Source of the DNA: Brevibacillus ruminantium
GTDB lineage: Bacteria; Bacillota; Bacilli; Brevibacillales; Brevibacillaceae
Length of the DNA: 64,000 bases
NCBI RefSeq assembly: GCF_023746555.1
Contig: NZ_CP098755.1
Coordinates: 2,119,001 to 2,183,000, forward strand
Direction: 5' to 3'
The notes beneath the pieces were generated by a model, which searched no databases, was not told the DNA's origin, and saw nothing but the letters and a program-made list of their open reading frames with translations. This document shows, piece after piece, positions 19,582 to 29,095 of the stretch. The position numbers and the translations under genes are program-made. The stretch's first letter is position 1. Each line of letters starts with the position of its first letter.

Positions 19582-20652
19582 ATGCCATTATCTTCCTATA
19601 CGAGCGAAAAGCCGCTCATCTACAGCCTGACCCCTGACGAGCTGAAAGCATGGCTGGTCGAGAGCGGGGACAAGGCGTTTCGTGCTCAGCAAATTTTTGA
19701 CTGGCTCTACGTTAAGCGTGTCCGTTCTTTTGAAGAAATGACCAACTTGTCCAAAGACCTTCGTCAAAAGCTGGGCGAGACCTTTCGGATGGAGGCGATG
19801 AATGAAATCACGCATCAGACCTCTCAGGATGGAACCGTCAAGTTTCTTTTCCAACTGGTTGACGGCCATGCCATCGAAACGGTCATCATGCGCCATAACT
19901 ACGGCAACAGCATCTGTGTGACCACCCAGGTAGGATGCCGGATCGGGTGTACCTTCTGTGCGTCCACACTGGGCGGATTGAAGCGAAATCTGGATGCGGG
20001 CGAGATTGTGGCCCAGGTTCTGATGGCGCAGCGGAAGCTGGACGAAGAGGGAGAGCGGGTCAGCCATGTCGTCGTCATGGGGATTGGCGAGCCGTTCGAA
20101 AACTTTGAGAACCTGATGGCGTTTTTGGGCATCATCAATGACAATCGCGGCCTGAACATCGGGGCGAGACATATCACGGTATCTACCAGCGGCATTGTGC
20201 CGAAAATCTACGAGTTCGCAGAACGCGGCGGTCAGGTCAACCTGGCGATATCGCTGCACGCGCCAAACACGGAGCTGCGTACCAAGCTGATGCCGATCAA
20301 CCGCGGCTTTCCACTGGAAAAGCTGTTGGAGGCATGCCGTTATTATATTGCCAAAACAGGTCGCCGGATCAGCTTTGAGTACGGCCTCTTCGGCGGGAAG
20401 AATGACCAGCCCGAACATGCCGAAGAGCTGGCTGAACTGATCGGCGACATGATGTGCCACGTCAATCTGATTCCGGTTAACTACGTACCAGAGCGAGACT
20501 ACGTGCGCACGCCGCGCAATGATATTTTCCGTTTTAAAGACATTCTCGAAGAAAAGGGAATCAACGTAACGATTCGGCGTGAGCAAGGCAGTGACATCGC
20601 TGCTGCTTGCGGACAATTAAGGGCTCAACATGCCAAAGAAACCGTGGGGTGA
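19582..20652 (+). CDS. rlmN: Dual-specificity RNA methyltransferase RlmN
   Basis: 356 residues. The radical-SAM cluster motif [10 protein letters not shown] (CxxxCxxC) sits near 117-126, followed by [12 protein letters not shown] and [12 protein letters not shown]. The C-terminal CGQLRA carries the Cys that is itself methylated during the reaction. The enzyme makes m2A in 23S rRNA (2503) and in tRNA. ATG 19582 is chosen over GTG 19570, which sits only two bases after GAGG. It is followed closely by prpC, an arrangement shared with B. subtilis. Confidence 0.95.
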   Translation: MPLSSYTSEKPLIYSLTPDELKAWLVESGDKAFRAQQIFDWLYVKRVRSFEEMTNLSKDLRQKLGETFRMEAMNEITHQTSQDGTVKFLFQLVDGHAIETVIMRHNYGNSICVTTQVGCRIGCTFCASTLGGLKRNLDAGEIVAQVLMAQRKLDEEGERVSHVVVMGIGEPFENFENLMAFLGIINDNRGLNIGARHITVSTSGIVPKIYEFAERGGQVNLAISLHAPNTELRTKLMPINRGFPLEKLLEACRYYIAKTGRRISFEYGLFGGKNDQPEHAEELAELIGDMMCHVNLIPVNYVPERDYVRTPRNDIFRFKDILEEKGINVTIRREQGSDIAAACGQLRAQHAKETVG

Positions 20653-20656
20653 TACC

Positions 20657-21418
20657 ATGGAAATTGCAATGAAGTCTCATGTAGGCTGTGTACGTCAGGT
20701 GAACGAAGATTTTTACGCGTGTATCGTGGATGTAAGCGGCCGCGTACTGGCAGTTGTCGCGGACGGAATGGGCGGGCATCAGGCTGGCGATGTTGCCAGC
20801 CGCCTCGCCGTTGAGCGAATAGTAAAAGAACTGCGTCAGTTGGAAACTGGTCTGGATGAGGATGACGCCAAGGAACAACTGATGAATGCACTCCTCGTGG
20901 CCAACGATGAAGTCTATCGCTATGCCCAGGAGCATCCCGAATGCAGCGGCATGGGAACCACGGTCGTTGCCGCGCTGCTCGGACCCCGGGGCGCAGTGAC
21001 GGCACACATCGGAGACAGCCGGCTTTACCATTTTCAAAATGAAGAATTGGTGCAAAGAACAGAAGATCATACCCTGGTCCATGAGCTGTTGAAAAGCGGT
21101 CAGATCACCGCTCAGGAAGCATCTGTTCATCCCCAGCGCAACGTGATCATGCGCGCGCTTGGTACAGAGCCGGATGTTCGTATCGATCTCGGCCGTTTTG
21201 AATGGTCGCAGGGCGATGTTGTTTTGTTGTGCACAGATGGTCTCACTAATAAAGTAAAAGTCGGCACATTAGTGGAATGGATGAAAAAGCCGCTCTCCTT
21301 GCAAGCTCAGGTAGACGGTCTGGTTCAGTTGGCATTGGAATCAGGCGGAGAAGACAATATCACGTTGGTGGCTGTTCGCAATCAGCTAAAAGTTGACACC
21401 GTTCAGAAAGAGGGGTGA
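20657..21418 (+). CDS. prpC: PP2C-type Ser/Thr phosphatase
   Basis: 253 residues. VRQVNEDFY, VVADGMGGHQAGDVAS, GTTVVAALL, AHIGDSRLY and SGGEDNITLV are the PPM-family motifs whose aspartates hold two or three Mn/Mg ions. It reverses phosphorylation by PrkC, whose gene starts 5 bases downstream. ATG 20657 has GGGGTGA upstream and lies just after the rlmN stop. Confidence 0.95.
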   Translation: MEIAMKSHVGCVRQVNEDFYACIVDVSGRVLAVVADGMGGHQAGDVASRLAVERIVKELRQLETGLDEDDAKEQLMNALLVANDEVYRYAQEHPECSGMGTTVVAALLGPRGAVTAHIGDSRLYHFQNEELVQRTEDHTLVHELLKSGQITAQEASVHPQRNVIMRALGTEPDVRIDLGRFEWSQGDVVLLCTDGLTNKVKVGTLVEWMKKPLSLQAQVDGLVQLALESGGEDNITLVAVRNQLKVDTVQKEG

Positions 21419-21423
21419 GAGAG

Positions 21424-23379
21424 ATGGAAGGTCAACGACTGGGGGGGCGCTACCAACTGGAAGCGCGCATCGGTGGCGGAGGCATGGCGATCGTCTACAA
21501 GGCCAAGGATTTGGTGCTGAATCGGCCGGTCGCCGTAAAAGTCCTCCGTTCGCAATTCGGGACCGATGACGATTTTGTCACCCGATTCCGACGTGAAGCT
21601 CAGGCGGTGGCAAGCCTGTCTCATCCTAATGTGGTCGGTGTGTACGACGTGGGACAGGATGGCGATACCCATTACATGGTGATGGAGTACGTGGAAGGGT
21701 ATACGCTCAAAGAATTAATCAATCGAAACGGCGCGATTCCCGTTGAGGATGCCGTCGAGATAGCAGCGGAAATTTGTGATGCTCTGGATCATGCGCATTC
21801 CAACCAGATCATTCACCGCGATATCAAACCGCATAACATTTTGATCGGGAAAAACGGCCGCATCAAAGTGACTGACTTCGGTATCGCTCGAGCCGTCACA
21901 TCGACGACGATTACCCATACCAATTCCGTGCTGGGTTCCGTGCATTACTTTTCACCGGAGCAAGCGCGCGGAGGAATTACGGCTGAAAAATCGGACATCT
22001 ATTCACTGGGCATCGTGCTGTACGAGATGGTCACGGGAAAATTGCCTTTTTCCGGAGAATCGCCAATCTCTGTTGCCCTGAAGCATTTGCAGGAGCCGCT
22101 CCCGGAGCCGCGTCAGGTGAACCCGGAGATTCCGCAAAGTGTGGAAAACGTCATTTTAAAAGCACTGGTCAAAGATCCAACCTATCGCTACGCTTCGGCT
22201 CGCGAAATGCTGGAGGATTTGGAAACGTGCTTGTTGCCGGAGAGATTGCACGAGGAGAAAATCGAGTTTCCCGTGGATGATGAAGCGACCAAAGCTTATC
22301 CCGTGATTACACAGGAAATGCTGGAGAGTCAGGGACGGACCATCCCTCCATCGCGGCAGGAGAAAGAAACGAGAAAAAGCCGCCCGTGGTGGATGAAAAC
22401 GGCGCTTTGGGCAGGGGCCATCGGACTGTTTTTTGTACTTGCCTTTTTGGGCTTTAACCTGGTTATGGAGCTGTTTCCTACTGTGCCGGAGACGCAGGTA
22501 CCGGATGTGGTAGGCCATGACGGAACTGTGGCAGAACAGGAAATCCGCGGGGCCAAGCTGGTTCCCAAAGTGATTACGGAAGCCAGTAACGAGGTGGAGA
22601 AGGGCATAGTGATCAGACAGGACCCGGCTCCGCCGATGGGGCTGAAAGAAAACGCAGTCGTTACCCTGTATGTCAGCAGCGGGCAGGAAGCAATAGGTAT
22701 GCCCAATCTGATTAACAAGGTGAGAACGGTTGCCGAAGAAGAACTGAAGTCAAAAGGATTCAAAATCACGGATGCAACCTTCGTGGAAAAAGAGTCGGAT
22801 GATGTACCGGCCGGTCAGGTTATCAACCAGTTCCCGCCTGCTGATCAGCAGGTCGTGCCGGGGGCGACGGAGGTCAAAATAGAGGTCAGCAAAGGGCGGG
22901 CGATGGTCGATATGCCTGACGTGCGCACTCTACCACTGGAGAAAGCAAGAATTGAACTGTTCAAAGTCGGCCTCCTCGTGGATGAAGCGGCGATCAAGGC
23001 AGAGCCAACTTACTCAACAGAGAAGCCGAATATCGTGCTCGGCACCCATCCCTATGATCCGGGCATGAAGGTAGCCAAGGGAACGGCGATTCCAATAACG
23101 GTGAGCAACGGTCAGTTTCCTGCTGACGCGAAGATTACGACTACGCCGGTATACGCCGAGCTGATCGATGGCGAATACGATGTGCCAATTAAAATTGTCG
23201 TAAGCGATGCTCGTGGAGACAATATGACAGTCTATGAGGAGCGGATCAACGAAAGCAGGAATTTCGACATTCCGATCGTTCTGTCTCCAAAGAAGAATGC
23301 AACGGTCAAATTGTATAAAAACGGTGCCAGCCAGCCTGTATTCGTCACCGAAGTCGACTATAACAGTGTTCAGTATTAA
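21424..23379 (+). CDS. prkC: PASTA-domain Ser/Thr protein kinase PrkC
   Basis: 651 residues. The cytoplasmic kinase domain has GGGGMAIVYKAKD, VAVKVL (Lys about 40), HRDIKPHN (about 130) and DFGIARA (about 152), with TSTTITHTNSVLGS as the activation loop. A Lys/Arg-rich juxtamembrane segment and one transmembrane helix (about 321-349) follow. Three PASTA repeats (about 355-555) are the extracellular muropeptide-sensing part, plus an extra C-terminal beta domain. The kinase controls germination and wall metabolism in relatives. Confidence 0.95.
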   Translation: MEGQRLGGRYQLEARIGGGGMAIVYKAKDLVLNRPVAVKVLRSQFGTDDDFVTRFRREAQAVASLSHPNVVGVYDVGQDGDTHYMVMEYVEGYTLKELINRNGAIPVEDAVEIAAEICDALDHAHSNQIIHRDIKPHNILIGKNGRIKVTDFGIARAVTSTTITHTNSVLGSVHYFSPEQARGGITAEKSDIYSLGIVLYEMVTGKLPFSGESPISVALKHLQEPLPEPRQVNPEIPQSVENVILKALVKDPTYRYASAREMLEDLETCLLPERLHEEKIEFPVDDEATKAYPVITQEMLESQGRTIPPSRQEKETRKSRPWWMKTALWAGAIGLFFVLAFLGFNLVMELFPTVPETQVPDVVGHDGTVAEQEIRGAKLVPKVITEASNEVEKGIVIRQDPAPPMGLKENAVVTLYVSSGQEAIGMPNLINKVRTVAEEELKSKGFKITDATFVEKESDDVPAGQVINQFPPADQQVVPGATEVKIEVSKGRAMVDMPDVRTLPLEKARIELFKVGLLVDEAAIKAEPTYSTEKPNIVLGTHPYDPGMKVAKGTAIPITVSNGQFPADAKITTTPVYAELIDGEYDVPIKIVVSDARGDNMTVYEERINESRNFDIPIVLSPKKNATVKLYKNGASQPVFVTEVDYNSVQY

Positions 23380-23398
23380 AGCAGTTGGAGGGACATGA

Positions 23399-24289
23399 AT
23401 GCCAGAAGGACGGATTGTCAAAGCGCTAAGCGGGTTCTACTACGTGGACGACGGCGAAAAGGTGTATCAATGCCGGGCAAGAGGACTGTTCAAGAAAAAG
23501 GGAGCCAAGATCAACCCATTGGTGGGGGATTGGGTCGTGTACGACGCCATCAGTGATACGGAAGGCTTTGTCATGGAAGTGGGCGAGCGGGCAAATGAGC
23601 TTGTTCGCCCCCCCATCTCCAATGTGGATCAGGCCATCCTCGTGTTTTCGATGGTGGAGCCTGCTTTCACCGCTTATTTGTTGGACAAGTTTCTCGTCCA
23701 TACGGAGAACGCCGGCATTGACTCCGTCATCGTACTCTCCAAGGCAGACAAGGCAGATCAAAGCGAAGTCGAGGAGATCGTTCAGAAATACGAAGCAGTC
23801 GGCTATACGGTGATTCCGACGTCTACAAAAGAGGAGCGGGGGATTGATGAGGTGCGGGAAGTGCTGCGCGATCGCATCTCGGTCTTCGCCGGTCAATCAG
23901 GCGTCGGCAAATCATCGCTGATCAACCGGCTGTTTCCGGGGATGAGTCTTCAGACAGGCGATATCAGCCAAAAGCTGGGGCGCGGACGGCATACGACCCG
24001 CCATGTCGAGCTGATCAAGCTGGAGGAGGGCGGCTACGTCGCCGATACACCGGGTTTCAGTTCCTTGGAGTTTATCGGGATTGATGAATTGCAGCTCGCT
24101 GAAGCCTTTCGTGACTTTGCCGCTCTCAGCAGTCAGTGCAAGTTTCGGGGCTGCCTGCATGTGAGCGAGCCTTCCTGCGCTGTCCAGGCTGCGCTGGAGG
24201 AAGGCTCACTGAATCCGGAACGCTACGAACATTACAAACAGTTTCGGGAAGAATTGAAAGAATACCAACGGAGGAACAAACCATGGTAA
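23399..24289 (+). CDS. rsgA: Ribosome small-subunit GTPase RsgA
   Basis: 296 residues with the circularly permuted GTPase order: N-terminal OB fold, then G4 (SKADKAD), G1 ([14 protein letters not shown], about 164), the G2-type RHTTRHVEL and G3 ([10 protein letters not shown]). The zinc knuckle [14 protein letters not shown] starts near 247. It assists late 30S maturation. The start has TTGGAGG upstream. It overlaps the rpe start by seven bases. Confidence 0.95.
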   Translation: MPEGRIVKALSGFYYVDDGEKVYQCRARGLFKKKGAKINPLVGDWVVYDAISDTEGFVMEVGERANELVRPPISNVDQAILVFSMVEPAFTAYLLDKFLVHTENAGIDSVIVLSKADKADQSEVEEIVQKYEAVGYTVIPTSTKEERGIDEVREVLRDRISVFAGQSGVGKSSLINRLFPGMSLQTGDISQKLGRGRHTTRHVELIKLEEGGYVADTPGFSSLEFIGIDELQLAEAFRDFAALSSQCKFRGCLHVSEPSCAVQAALEEGSLNPERYEHYKQFREELKEYQRRNKPW

Positions 24290-24930
24290 AAATTGCTCCC
24301 TCAATCCTGTCCGCCGACTTTGCCCGACTGGGTGAAGAAATTCGCGACGTAGAGCAGGGCGGTGCGGACTGGATTCACGTAGATGTAATGGATGGACATT
24401 TTGTTCCCAATATTACCATCGGTCCCTTGATTGTGGATGCGATCCGCCCTGTGACGGCGTTGCCGCTGGACGTTCATTTGATGATCGAAGAGCCGGACCG
24501 CTATATTCCGCAGTTCGCGAAGAGCGGAGCCGACTGGATTACCGTTCATCAGGAAGCCTGCCGCCATCTCCATCGGACGATTTATCTGATCAAAGAGCAG
24601 GGCGTGAAAGCAGGAGTGGTCCTCAACCCGGCTACACCGGTTGCGACGATTGAACCGATGCTGCCCGATTTGGACATCGTGCTGCTGATGACGGTCAACC
24701 CTGGTTTTGGCGGGCAAAAGTTTATCCACAGTGTCGTGCCCAAGATTAGAGAGCTTCGCCGAATGTTGGACGAGCGGGGGCTGAGACATGTGGAGATCGA
24801 GATCGACGGCGGGGTAAATGCAGAGACGGCTCGTCTGTGTGCAGAGGCGGGAGCTACCGTTCTCGTAGCGGGAAGTGCGGTCTTCAATCAAAAAGACCGG
24901 GCGTCCGCGATCGCTGCTGTAAGGGGATAG
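24283..24930 (+). CDS. rpe: Ribulose-phosphate 3-epimerase
   Basis: 215 residues of TIM barrel: [58 protein letters not shown] and EIDGGVN. The His and Asp pairs bind the catalytic metal. It interconverts ribulose-5-P and xylulose-5-P. GGAGGAACAAACC precedes the ATG inside the rsgA end. In B. subtilis thiN comes next; here a terminator follows instead. Confidence 0.95.
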   Translation: MVKIAPSILSADFARLGEEIRDVEQGGADWIHVDVMDGHFVPNITIGPLIVDAIRPVTALPLDVHLMIEEPDRYIPQFAKSGADWITVHQEACRHLHRTIYLIKEQGVKAGVVLNPATPVATIEPMLPDLDIVLLMTVNPGFGGQKFIHSVVPKIRELRRMLDERGLRHVEIEIDGGVNAETARLCAEAGATVLVAGSAVFNQKDRASAIAAVRG

Positions 24931-25004
24931 TGTTATTTGACGAAGGATTTGAGGGCTTCGCATCGACAGGTGTGAAGCTGTTTTTTTCAGAGCAGGAAAT
25001 GAGC

Positions 25005-25036
25005 AAGACCGGAGCTATTGGGCCCCGGTCTTTTTT
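25005..25036 (+). terminator. Rho-independent terminator after rpe
   Basis: AAGACCGG pairs with CCGGTCTT around a loop, followed by a T-run. It closes the rlmN-rpe operon. Confidence 0.85.
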
Positions 25037-25069
25037 GATTCAAATATGGAACAAACTGCAAGCAATTCC

Positions 25070-25489
25070 CTAGTCAGAGGTGACGTAGGTTCCGGCGATC
25101 AGGTCGTGGATGGCGCGTTTGTCTTCGCGAACACCCACCATGATGGCACTGACAATCGCTGCGATGCCAAAAGTTAAAAAGATGGCCAAATGCAAACCGA
25201 TTACTACGCGTAGTAGCATCGTGCCAAAACGTACATCACTGTGATCAAGATTAACGATTCGAATTCCCATGATTTTTTTTCCGATCGTATAGCCATTCCA
25301 GAAAATGGGGACTAGCACATGGTACAACGTGTAGATAAGGCTAGGAAGATAGTTTTTTTCCCTGATCCCAATGAACCACCAAATACAAAAAATCGGGACC
25401 CCAATGATCAATATATCCAAAAAGCCTCCCCCGAGTCTCCGCCAAAAACCGACAGGGTTACTCATTGCAGGCTTCACAATCGTATCCAT
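25070..25489 (-). CDS. RDD family membrane protein
   Basis: 139 residues with three hydrophobic segments. FWRRLGGGFLDILIIG carries the Arg and Asp that name the RDD family, and YTIGKKIMGIRIVNLDHSD and REDKRAIHDLIAGTYV complete the pattern. Some members act in Na+/H+ exchange, but most are uncharacterised. ATG 25489 is 8 bases from GGAG. It stands alone between the rpe terminator and the ABC transporter genes. Confidence 0.8.
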   Translation of the reverse strand: MDTIVKPAMSNPVGFWRRLGGGFLDILIIGVPIFCIWWFIGIREKNYLPSLIYTLYHVLVPIFWNGYTIGKKIMGIRIVNLDHSDVRFGTMLLRVVIGLHLAIFLTFGIAAIVSAIMVGVREDKRAIHDLIAGTYVTSD

Positions 25490-25640
25490 GTGACACACTC
25501 CTATTTTTTTCTACCATTATATGTCTGAAAGGGAAAAATTTCAAGGTTGTGAACAATCACAAAAGCAGAGCAGTTTTGTGCAGAATTCTGTCGATTTTAG
25601 ATACGGATTATTTTTAATATTCTATGAACTTAATTTTATG

Positions 25641-25670
25641 TTGATTGAAATACTCATTTTGTTGTATAAA
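25641..25670 (+). promoter_or_regulatory. Promoter region of the amino-acid ABC transporter operon
   Basis: TTGATT (25641) and TATAAA (25665) with an 18-base spacer. Between this and the first gene lie two inverted repeats: GAGTAA-TGT-TTACTC (25686-25700) and AAAGCATATGCTTT (25709-25722). The second is followed by GCTGCTTTTTTG and could act as an attenuator or operator. Confidence 0.55.
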
Positions 25671-25777
25671 TATAAATTATCAGGTGAGTAATGTTTACTC
25701 GGTTTTTCAAAGCATATGCTTTGCTGCTTTTTTGAATAACAACATAGTAAAGATCGGACATTCAAGGGGGACATACC

Positions 25778-26593
25778 ATGAAAAAAACATCATTGCTTTC
25801 CGTAGCACTTTCTTCTCTGCTTGCCGTTGCCGTCCTGGCAGGCTGTGGCGCAGGTAATCAACAAGGAACCGGACAACAGCCCGCAGGTCAAGATTCTGCT
25901 GGACAAGCTGCCGGCGGGAAAAAACTGGTTCTGGCGACCTCAGCAGATTTCAAACCATATGAATTCCATGATCTGTCTAGCGGTAAAGATGAAATTGTCG
26001 GATTTGACATCGACATTGCCAAGCATATCGCAAATGAGCTGGGCTATGAAATCGAAATCGTTGATATGAACTTTGATGGTCTGGTTCCGGCCCTGCAAGC
26101 AAAACGAGCAGATCTCGTTATGGCAGGGATGACTCCTACGCCAGAACGCGAGAAAAACGTTGACTTTTCCATCGTTTACTACGATTCGAAAAACAGCATC
26201 GTTTCCAAAAAAGACAGTGGCTTGACGAAGACGGAACAGCTCGCCGGCAAGAAAGTAACGGTTCAAACAGGGTCGATCCAGGAAGGTGCTGCCAAGGAAC
26301 TGCAAAAAACACTGCAAGGCCTGGAAATTATCTCTTTGAACAAAACCGGTGAGATCGTGGAAGAGGTAAAAACGGGCCGCGTGGATGCAGCGATTCTGGA
26401 AAACACCGTGGCAAAAGGATTTGTCGATGCGAATCCAGGACTGCAATTCACCACGTTTGAAGGCGATTCTGAGCTGAATACCGCGATTGCGTTCCCGAAA
26501 GGCTCGGAGCATGTAGAAGAGTTCAACAAAGTAATCAAAGCGATGCAGGAAAACGGTGAAATGGAAAAACTGATTAAAAAATGGTTTGAATAA
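25778..26593 (+). CDS. Amino-acid ABC transporter substrate-binding lipoprotein
   Basis: 271 residues. A lipoprotein signal ends in VLAGC (Cys23), followed by a Gly/Gln-rich spacer. The SBP family 3 fold shows LVLATSADFKPYEFHD, IVGFDIDIAKHIANELGYE, DLVMAGMTPTPEREKNVDFS and GKKVTVQTGSIQEGAAKE. It would sit on the outer membrane face and capture a polar or basic amino acid. The permease and ATPase genes follow directly. Confidence 0.9.
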   Translation: MKKTSLLSVALSSLLAVAVLAGCGAGNQQGTGQQPAGQDSAGQAAGGKKLVLATSADFKPYEFHDLSSGKDEIVGFDIDIAKHIANELGYEIEIVDMNFDGLVPALQAKRADLVMAGMTPTPEREKNVDFSIVYYDSKNSIVSKKDSGLTKTEQLAGKKVTVQTGSIQEGAAKELQKTLQGLEIISLNKTGEIVEEVKTGRVDAAILENTVAKGFVDANPGLQFTTFEGDSELNTAIAFPKGSEHVEEFNKVIKAMQENGEMEKLIKKWFE

Positions 26594-26622
26594 AAACATC
26601 TTAGATGGGAGTCGAACAGGGC

Positions 26623-27282
26623 ATGAATTTGGATTTCGCACAAATTGTGCCCTATATCCCTTTTATTCTAAACGGGATAAAGGTCACACTGCAGGTCACC
26701 CTTTTTTCAGTGGTGCTCGGGTTTTTATGGGGCTCTGTTTTAGCTCTTATCAAAATATCTAATATTCGTTTATTGAAAGCACTGGCAGTCGGTTACACCT
26801 CGATTTTTCGCGGGACTCCGCTCATTTTGCAGTTGACACTCGTCTATTTCGCCACTCCGCAGTTGACAGGTTATAACATCTCCCAATTTGAAGCAGCGGT
26901 ATTGACGTTTGCGCTGAACTCGGCGGCTTATATTTCCGAGACGATTCGAGCAGGTATTTTGGCTGTTGACAAAGGGCAATGGGAAGCGGCCAAGTCTTTG
27001 GGTGTACCCTACCGCAAGATGATGACAGACATCATTTTCCCGCAAGCGGTAAAAAACATCCTGCCTGCGCTCGTCAACGAGTCGATCGCGCTTTTGAAAG
27101 AATCGGCTCTCGTCTCCACCATCGGCCTGGCAGACCTGATGCAGAATGCGAACATCGTCAAGGGAACGACCTTCCGCTATTTTGAACCGTATCTCTTGGC
27201 TGGGTTCAGCTACTATGTCATGGTCATGCTGCTTACATGGGTAGCGCGTGTGCTGGAGAGGAGGATGAGACGAAGTGATTAA
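26623..27282 (+). CDS. Amino-acid ABC transporter permease (HisM type)
   Basis: 219 residues with about five membrane segments. The loop EAAKSLGVPYRKMMTDIIFPQAVKNILPALVNE carries the EAA motif that contacts the ATPase. YTSIFRGTPLILQL is typical of the polar amino-acid subfamily. ATG 26623 is preferred over 26605, which has no ribosome site. It overlaps the ATPase gene by eight bases. Confidence 0.9.
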   Translation: MNLDFAQIVPYIPFILNGIKVTLQVTLFSVVLGFLWGSVLALIKISNIRLLKALAVGYTSIFRGTPLILQLTLVYFATPQLTGYNISQFEAAVLTFALNSAAYISETIRAGILAVDKGQWEAAKSLGVPYRKMMTDIIFPQAVKNILPALVNESIALLKESALVSTIGLADLMQNANIVKGTTFRYFEPYLLAGFSYYVMVMLLTWVARVLERRMRRSD

Positions 27283-27997
27283 GATTGAAAACGTAAGCAA
27301 ATCATTCGGCTCGCACGATGTACTGCATGACATCTCTACAGAGATCGGAAAGGGAGATGTGGTTGCCATCATCGGCCCTTCCGGTTCGGGGAAATCAACC
27401 CTTTTGCGCTGTATTAATCTACTGGAAGTGCCGACCAAGGGTAAAATCATGATCGACGGTCGAGATATTACCGATCCCAAGGCTGACGTGATGTCGATCC
27501 GTCAAAAGATCGGCATGGTCTTCCAGCACTTTCACCTGTTTCCGCATATGAGCGTGCTGGACAATCTGACCTATGCACCAGTGAAGGTAAAGGGCATCTC
27601 CAAGGAAGCAGCGGAAGCCAAGGCCAAGGAACTGCTGGCCCGCGTCGGCTTGTCCGATAAGGCGGCTTCCTTTCCTTCCAAGCTTTCCGGCGGGCAAAAA
27701 CAGCGGGTGGCCATTGCTCGATCTTTAGCGATGGAACCGGAAATCATGCTGTTTGACGAGCCGACCTCTGCTCTTGACCCGGAGATGGTCAAAGAGGTGC
27801 TGGATGTCATGAAGGGTCTGGCCGATACCGGGATGACCATGGCGATTGTGACCCATGAAATGAACTTTGCCAGAGAAGTGGCTGATCGCATCTGCTTTTT
27901 GGATGGAGGCCGACTGGTGGAAGACGCTCCGCCCAGTCAGTTTTTTACCAATCCGCAGAGTCAAAGAGCCAAGCAGTTTCTGGAAAAGATGCTGTAG
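27275..27997 (+). CDS. Amino-acid ABC transporter ATP-binding protein (GlnQ type)
   Basis: 240 residues: Walker A GPSGSGKST, Q-loop MVFQHFHLFPHMSV, signature LSGGQKQRVAIARSLAMEP, Walker B IMLFDEPTSALDPE and H-loop VTHEMNFAREVADR. The spacing is that of polar amino-acid importers. The GTG start overlaps the permease end, with GAGGAGGATGAG upstream. A terminator follows 20 bases after the stop. Confidence 0.93.
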   Translation: MIKIENVSKSFGSHDVLHDISTEIGKGDVVAIIGPSGSGKSTLLRCINLLEVPTKGKIMIDGRDITDPKADVMSIRQKIGMVFQHFHLFPHMSVLDNLTYAPVKVKGISKEAAEAKAKELLARVGLSDKAASFPSKLSGGQKQRVAIARSLAMEPEIMLFDEPTSALDPEMVKEVLDVMKGLADTGMTMAIVTHEMNFAREVADRICFLDGGRLVEDAPPSQFFTNPQSQRAKQFLEKML

Positions 27998-28016
27998 CCA
28001 AAAGAGTGCTTGGAAG

Positions 28017-28055
28017 CGCTCCGCTCCCGAACGGGCTGACGGAGCGTTTTCTTTT
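28017..28055 (+). terminator. Rho-independent terminator of the ABC operon
   Basis: CGCTCCG pairs with CGGAGCG, with an inner CCCG/CGGG, followed by TTTTCTTTT. The T-run runs into the -35 box of the next promoter. Confidence 0.85.
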
Positions 28056-28082
28056 GACAGAAATACCGGCCTGGGCTAGAAT
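28054..28082 (+). promoter_or_regulatory. Sigma-A promoter of thiT
   Basis: Perfect TTGACA (28054-28059), 17-base spacer, TAGAAT (28077-28082). The roughly 65-base leader is too short for a full TPP riboswitch and lacks its CTGAGA core. Confidence 0.8.
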
Positions 28083-28152
28083 CAGTTACAGTTGAGGAAC
28101 TCATTCGAATTTTTCAGTACAAGGTTTGATCGTAAAAAGGGAGTGGAGATAC

Positions 28153-28713
28153 ATGTCTCGACAACGCTTGCTTATTTTGCTGGAGATGGCGATGATGACC
28201 GCGCTTGCAGTGGTGTTCAGCGAGATCAAGGTCTATCAGATGCCACAGGGCGGCTCCGTCTCGCTGGTGATGGTACCGATCGCACTGATTGCGGTTCGAC
28301 GCGGTCTGGTGCCGGGCGTGATTTGCGGATTGATGGTTGGTATGATCAATAATTTTCTCGGCGGCTATGTTGTTCATCCGGTGCAGCTTCTGCTTGACTA
28401 CCCGCTTGCTTTTGGTGCCCTGGGGCTGGCCGGATTGGTACGGCTCCCGACGCTGGAAAAACGGGTCACCAAGGTCATGGCTTTGTGGAGTGTCCTGCTT
28501 GTGGGAGTACTGGCACGCCTCGCTTGCCATTTTCTCTCCGGGATCATCTGGTTTGGGGAATACGCGCCGGAAGGGATGCCGGCTGCCCTCTACTCATTTG
28601 TCTACAACATCACCTATCTGCTTCCGGAAATGGTGATCACCGGCATCGTCTTGACGGTGTTGATGTCAAGCGCGCCGCAGCTTTTGTTCCCGATGAGAAA
28701 TCGACTGGCGTAA
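28153..28713 (+). CDS. thiT: Energy-coupled thiamine transporter S component ThiT
   Basis: 186 residues, six membrane segments. MTALAVVFSEIKVYQMPQGGSVSLVMVPI is the ThiT N-terminal signature, and QLLLDYPLAFGALGLAGL, with its Tyr and Asp region, belongs to the thiamine pocket. ThiT binds thiamine and works with the shared ECF module (EcfA, EcfA', EcfT), encoded elsewhere. ATG 28153 follows GGGAGTGGAG. It stands where thiN lies in B. subtilis. Confidence 0.88.
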   Translation: MSRQRLLILLEMAMMTALAVVFSEIKVYQMPQGGSVSLVMVPIALIAVRRGLVPGVICGLMVGMINNFLGGYVVHPVQLLLDYPLAFGALGLAGLVRLPTLEKRVTKVMALWSVLLVGVLARLACHFLSGIIWFGEYAPEGMPAALYSFVYNITYLLPEMVITGIVLTVLMSSAPQLLFPMRNRLA

Positions 28714-28771
28714 ACAGATAACAGAAGCTTGCAAGAAATCATGCATAATGGGGAATTTTGCCACATAGAGT

Positions 28772-28806
28772 ATTCAGGCAGCGAAACGTTGCCTGAATTT
28801 TTTTTT
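28772..28806 (+). terminator. Rho-independent terminator after thiT
   Basis: ATTCAGGCA pairs perfectly with TGCCTGAAT, followed by nine T residues. Confidence 0.92.
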
Positions 28807-28896
28807 GTTTCGACATCGAGGCACATGTTTATCCCAGTGTGGAATAAGATGTAATATGCACGTTTCAAAAGTACGCCTATAGGAGGTGCAGCAAGA

Positions 28897-29073
28897 ATGG
28901 GATTGCGCTCCTTCCGCCTGCGACAGGGGGGTGCCTTGCGACGTGTTCTCGGTGTGGCGTTGGCTGTCGGAGGAATCACCGTTATCCTGTACTCAGCACC
29001 TCCATGGGTTTGGTATAGCCTGCTCGGGACTGGACTCTTGGGTGCTGGCTGGTATCTGTATCACATGAAGTAA
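28897..29073 (+). CDS. Small membrane protein upstream of spoVM
   Basis: 58 residues, with an excellent AGGAGG ribosome site eight to ten bases before ATG 28897. The N-terminus is basic (LRSFRLRQGGALRRV), then one long hydrophobic stretch with PPWVWYSLLGTGLLGAGWYLY, perhaps one or two membrane passes. It is too short to be picked by many gene finders. spoVM starts 22 bases after its stop, so it is probably co-transcribed with it in the mother cell during sporulation. I do not recognise a family. Confidence 0.65.
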   Translation: MGLRSFRLRQGGALRRVLGVALAVGGITVILYSAPPWVWYSLLGTGLLGAGWYLYHMK

Positions 29074-29095
29074 TTTCGGTAAGGAGGGGTAAGTC

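Noticed and set aside
28083-28152. TPP riboswitch before thiT
   Set aside because: The leader is too short and lacks the CTGAGA and GAACCTGATCTGG-type cores.
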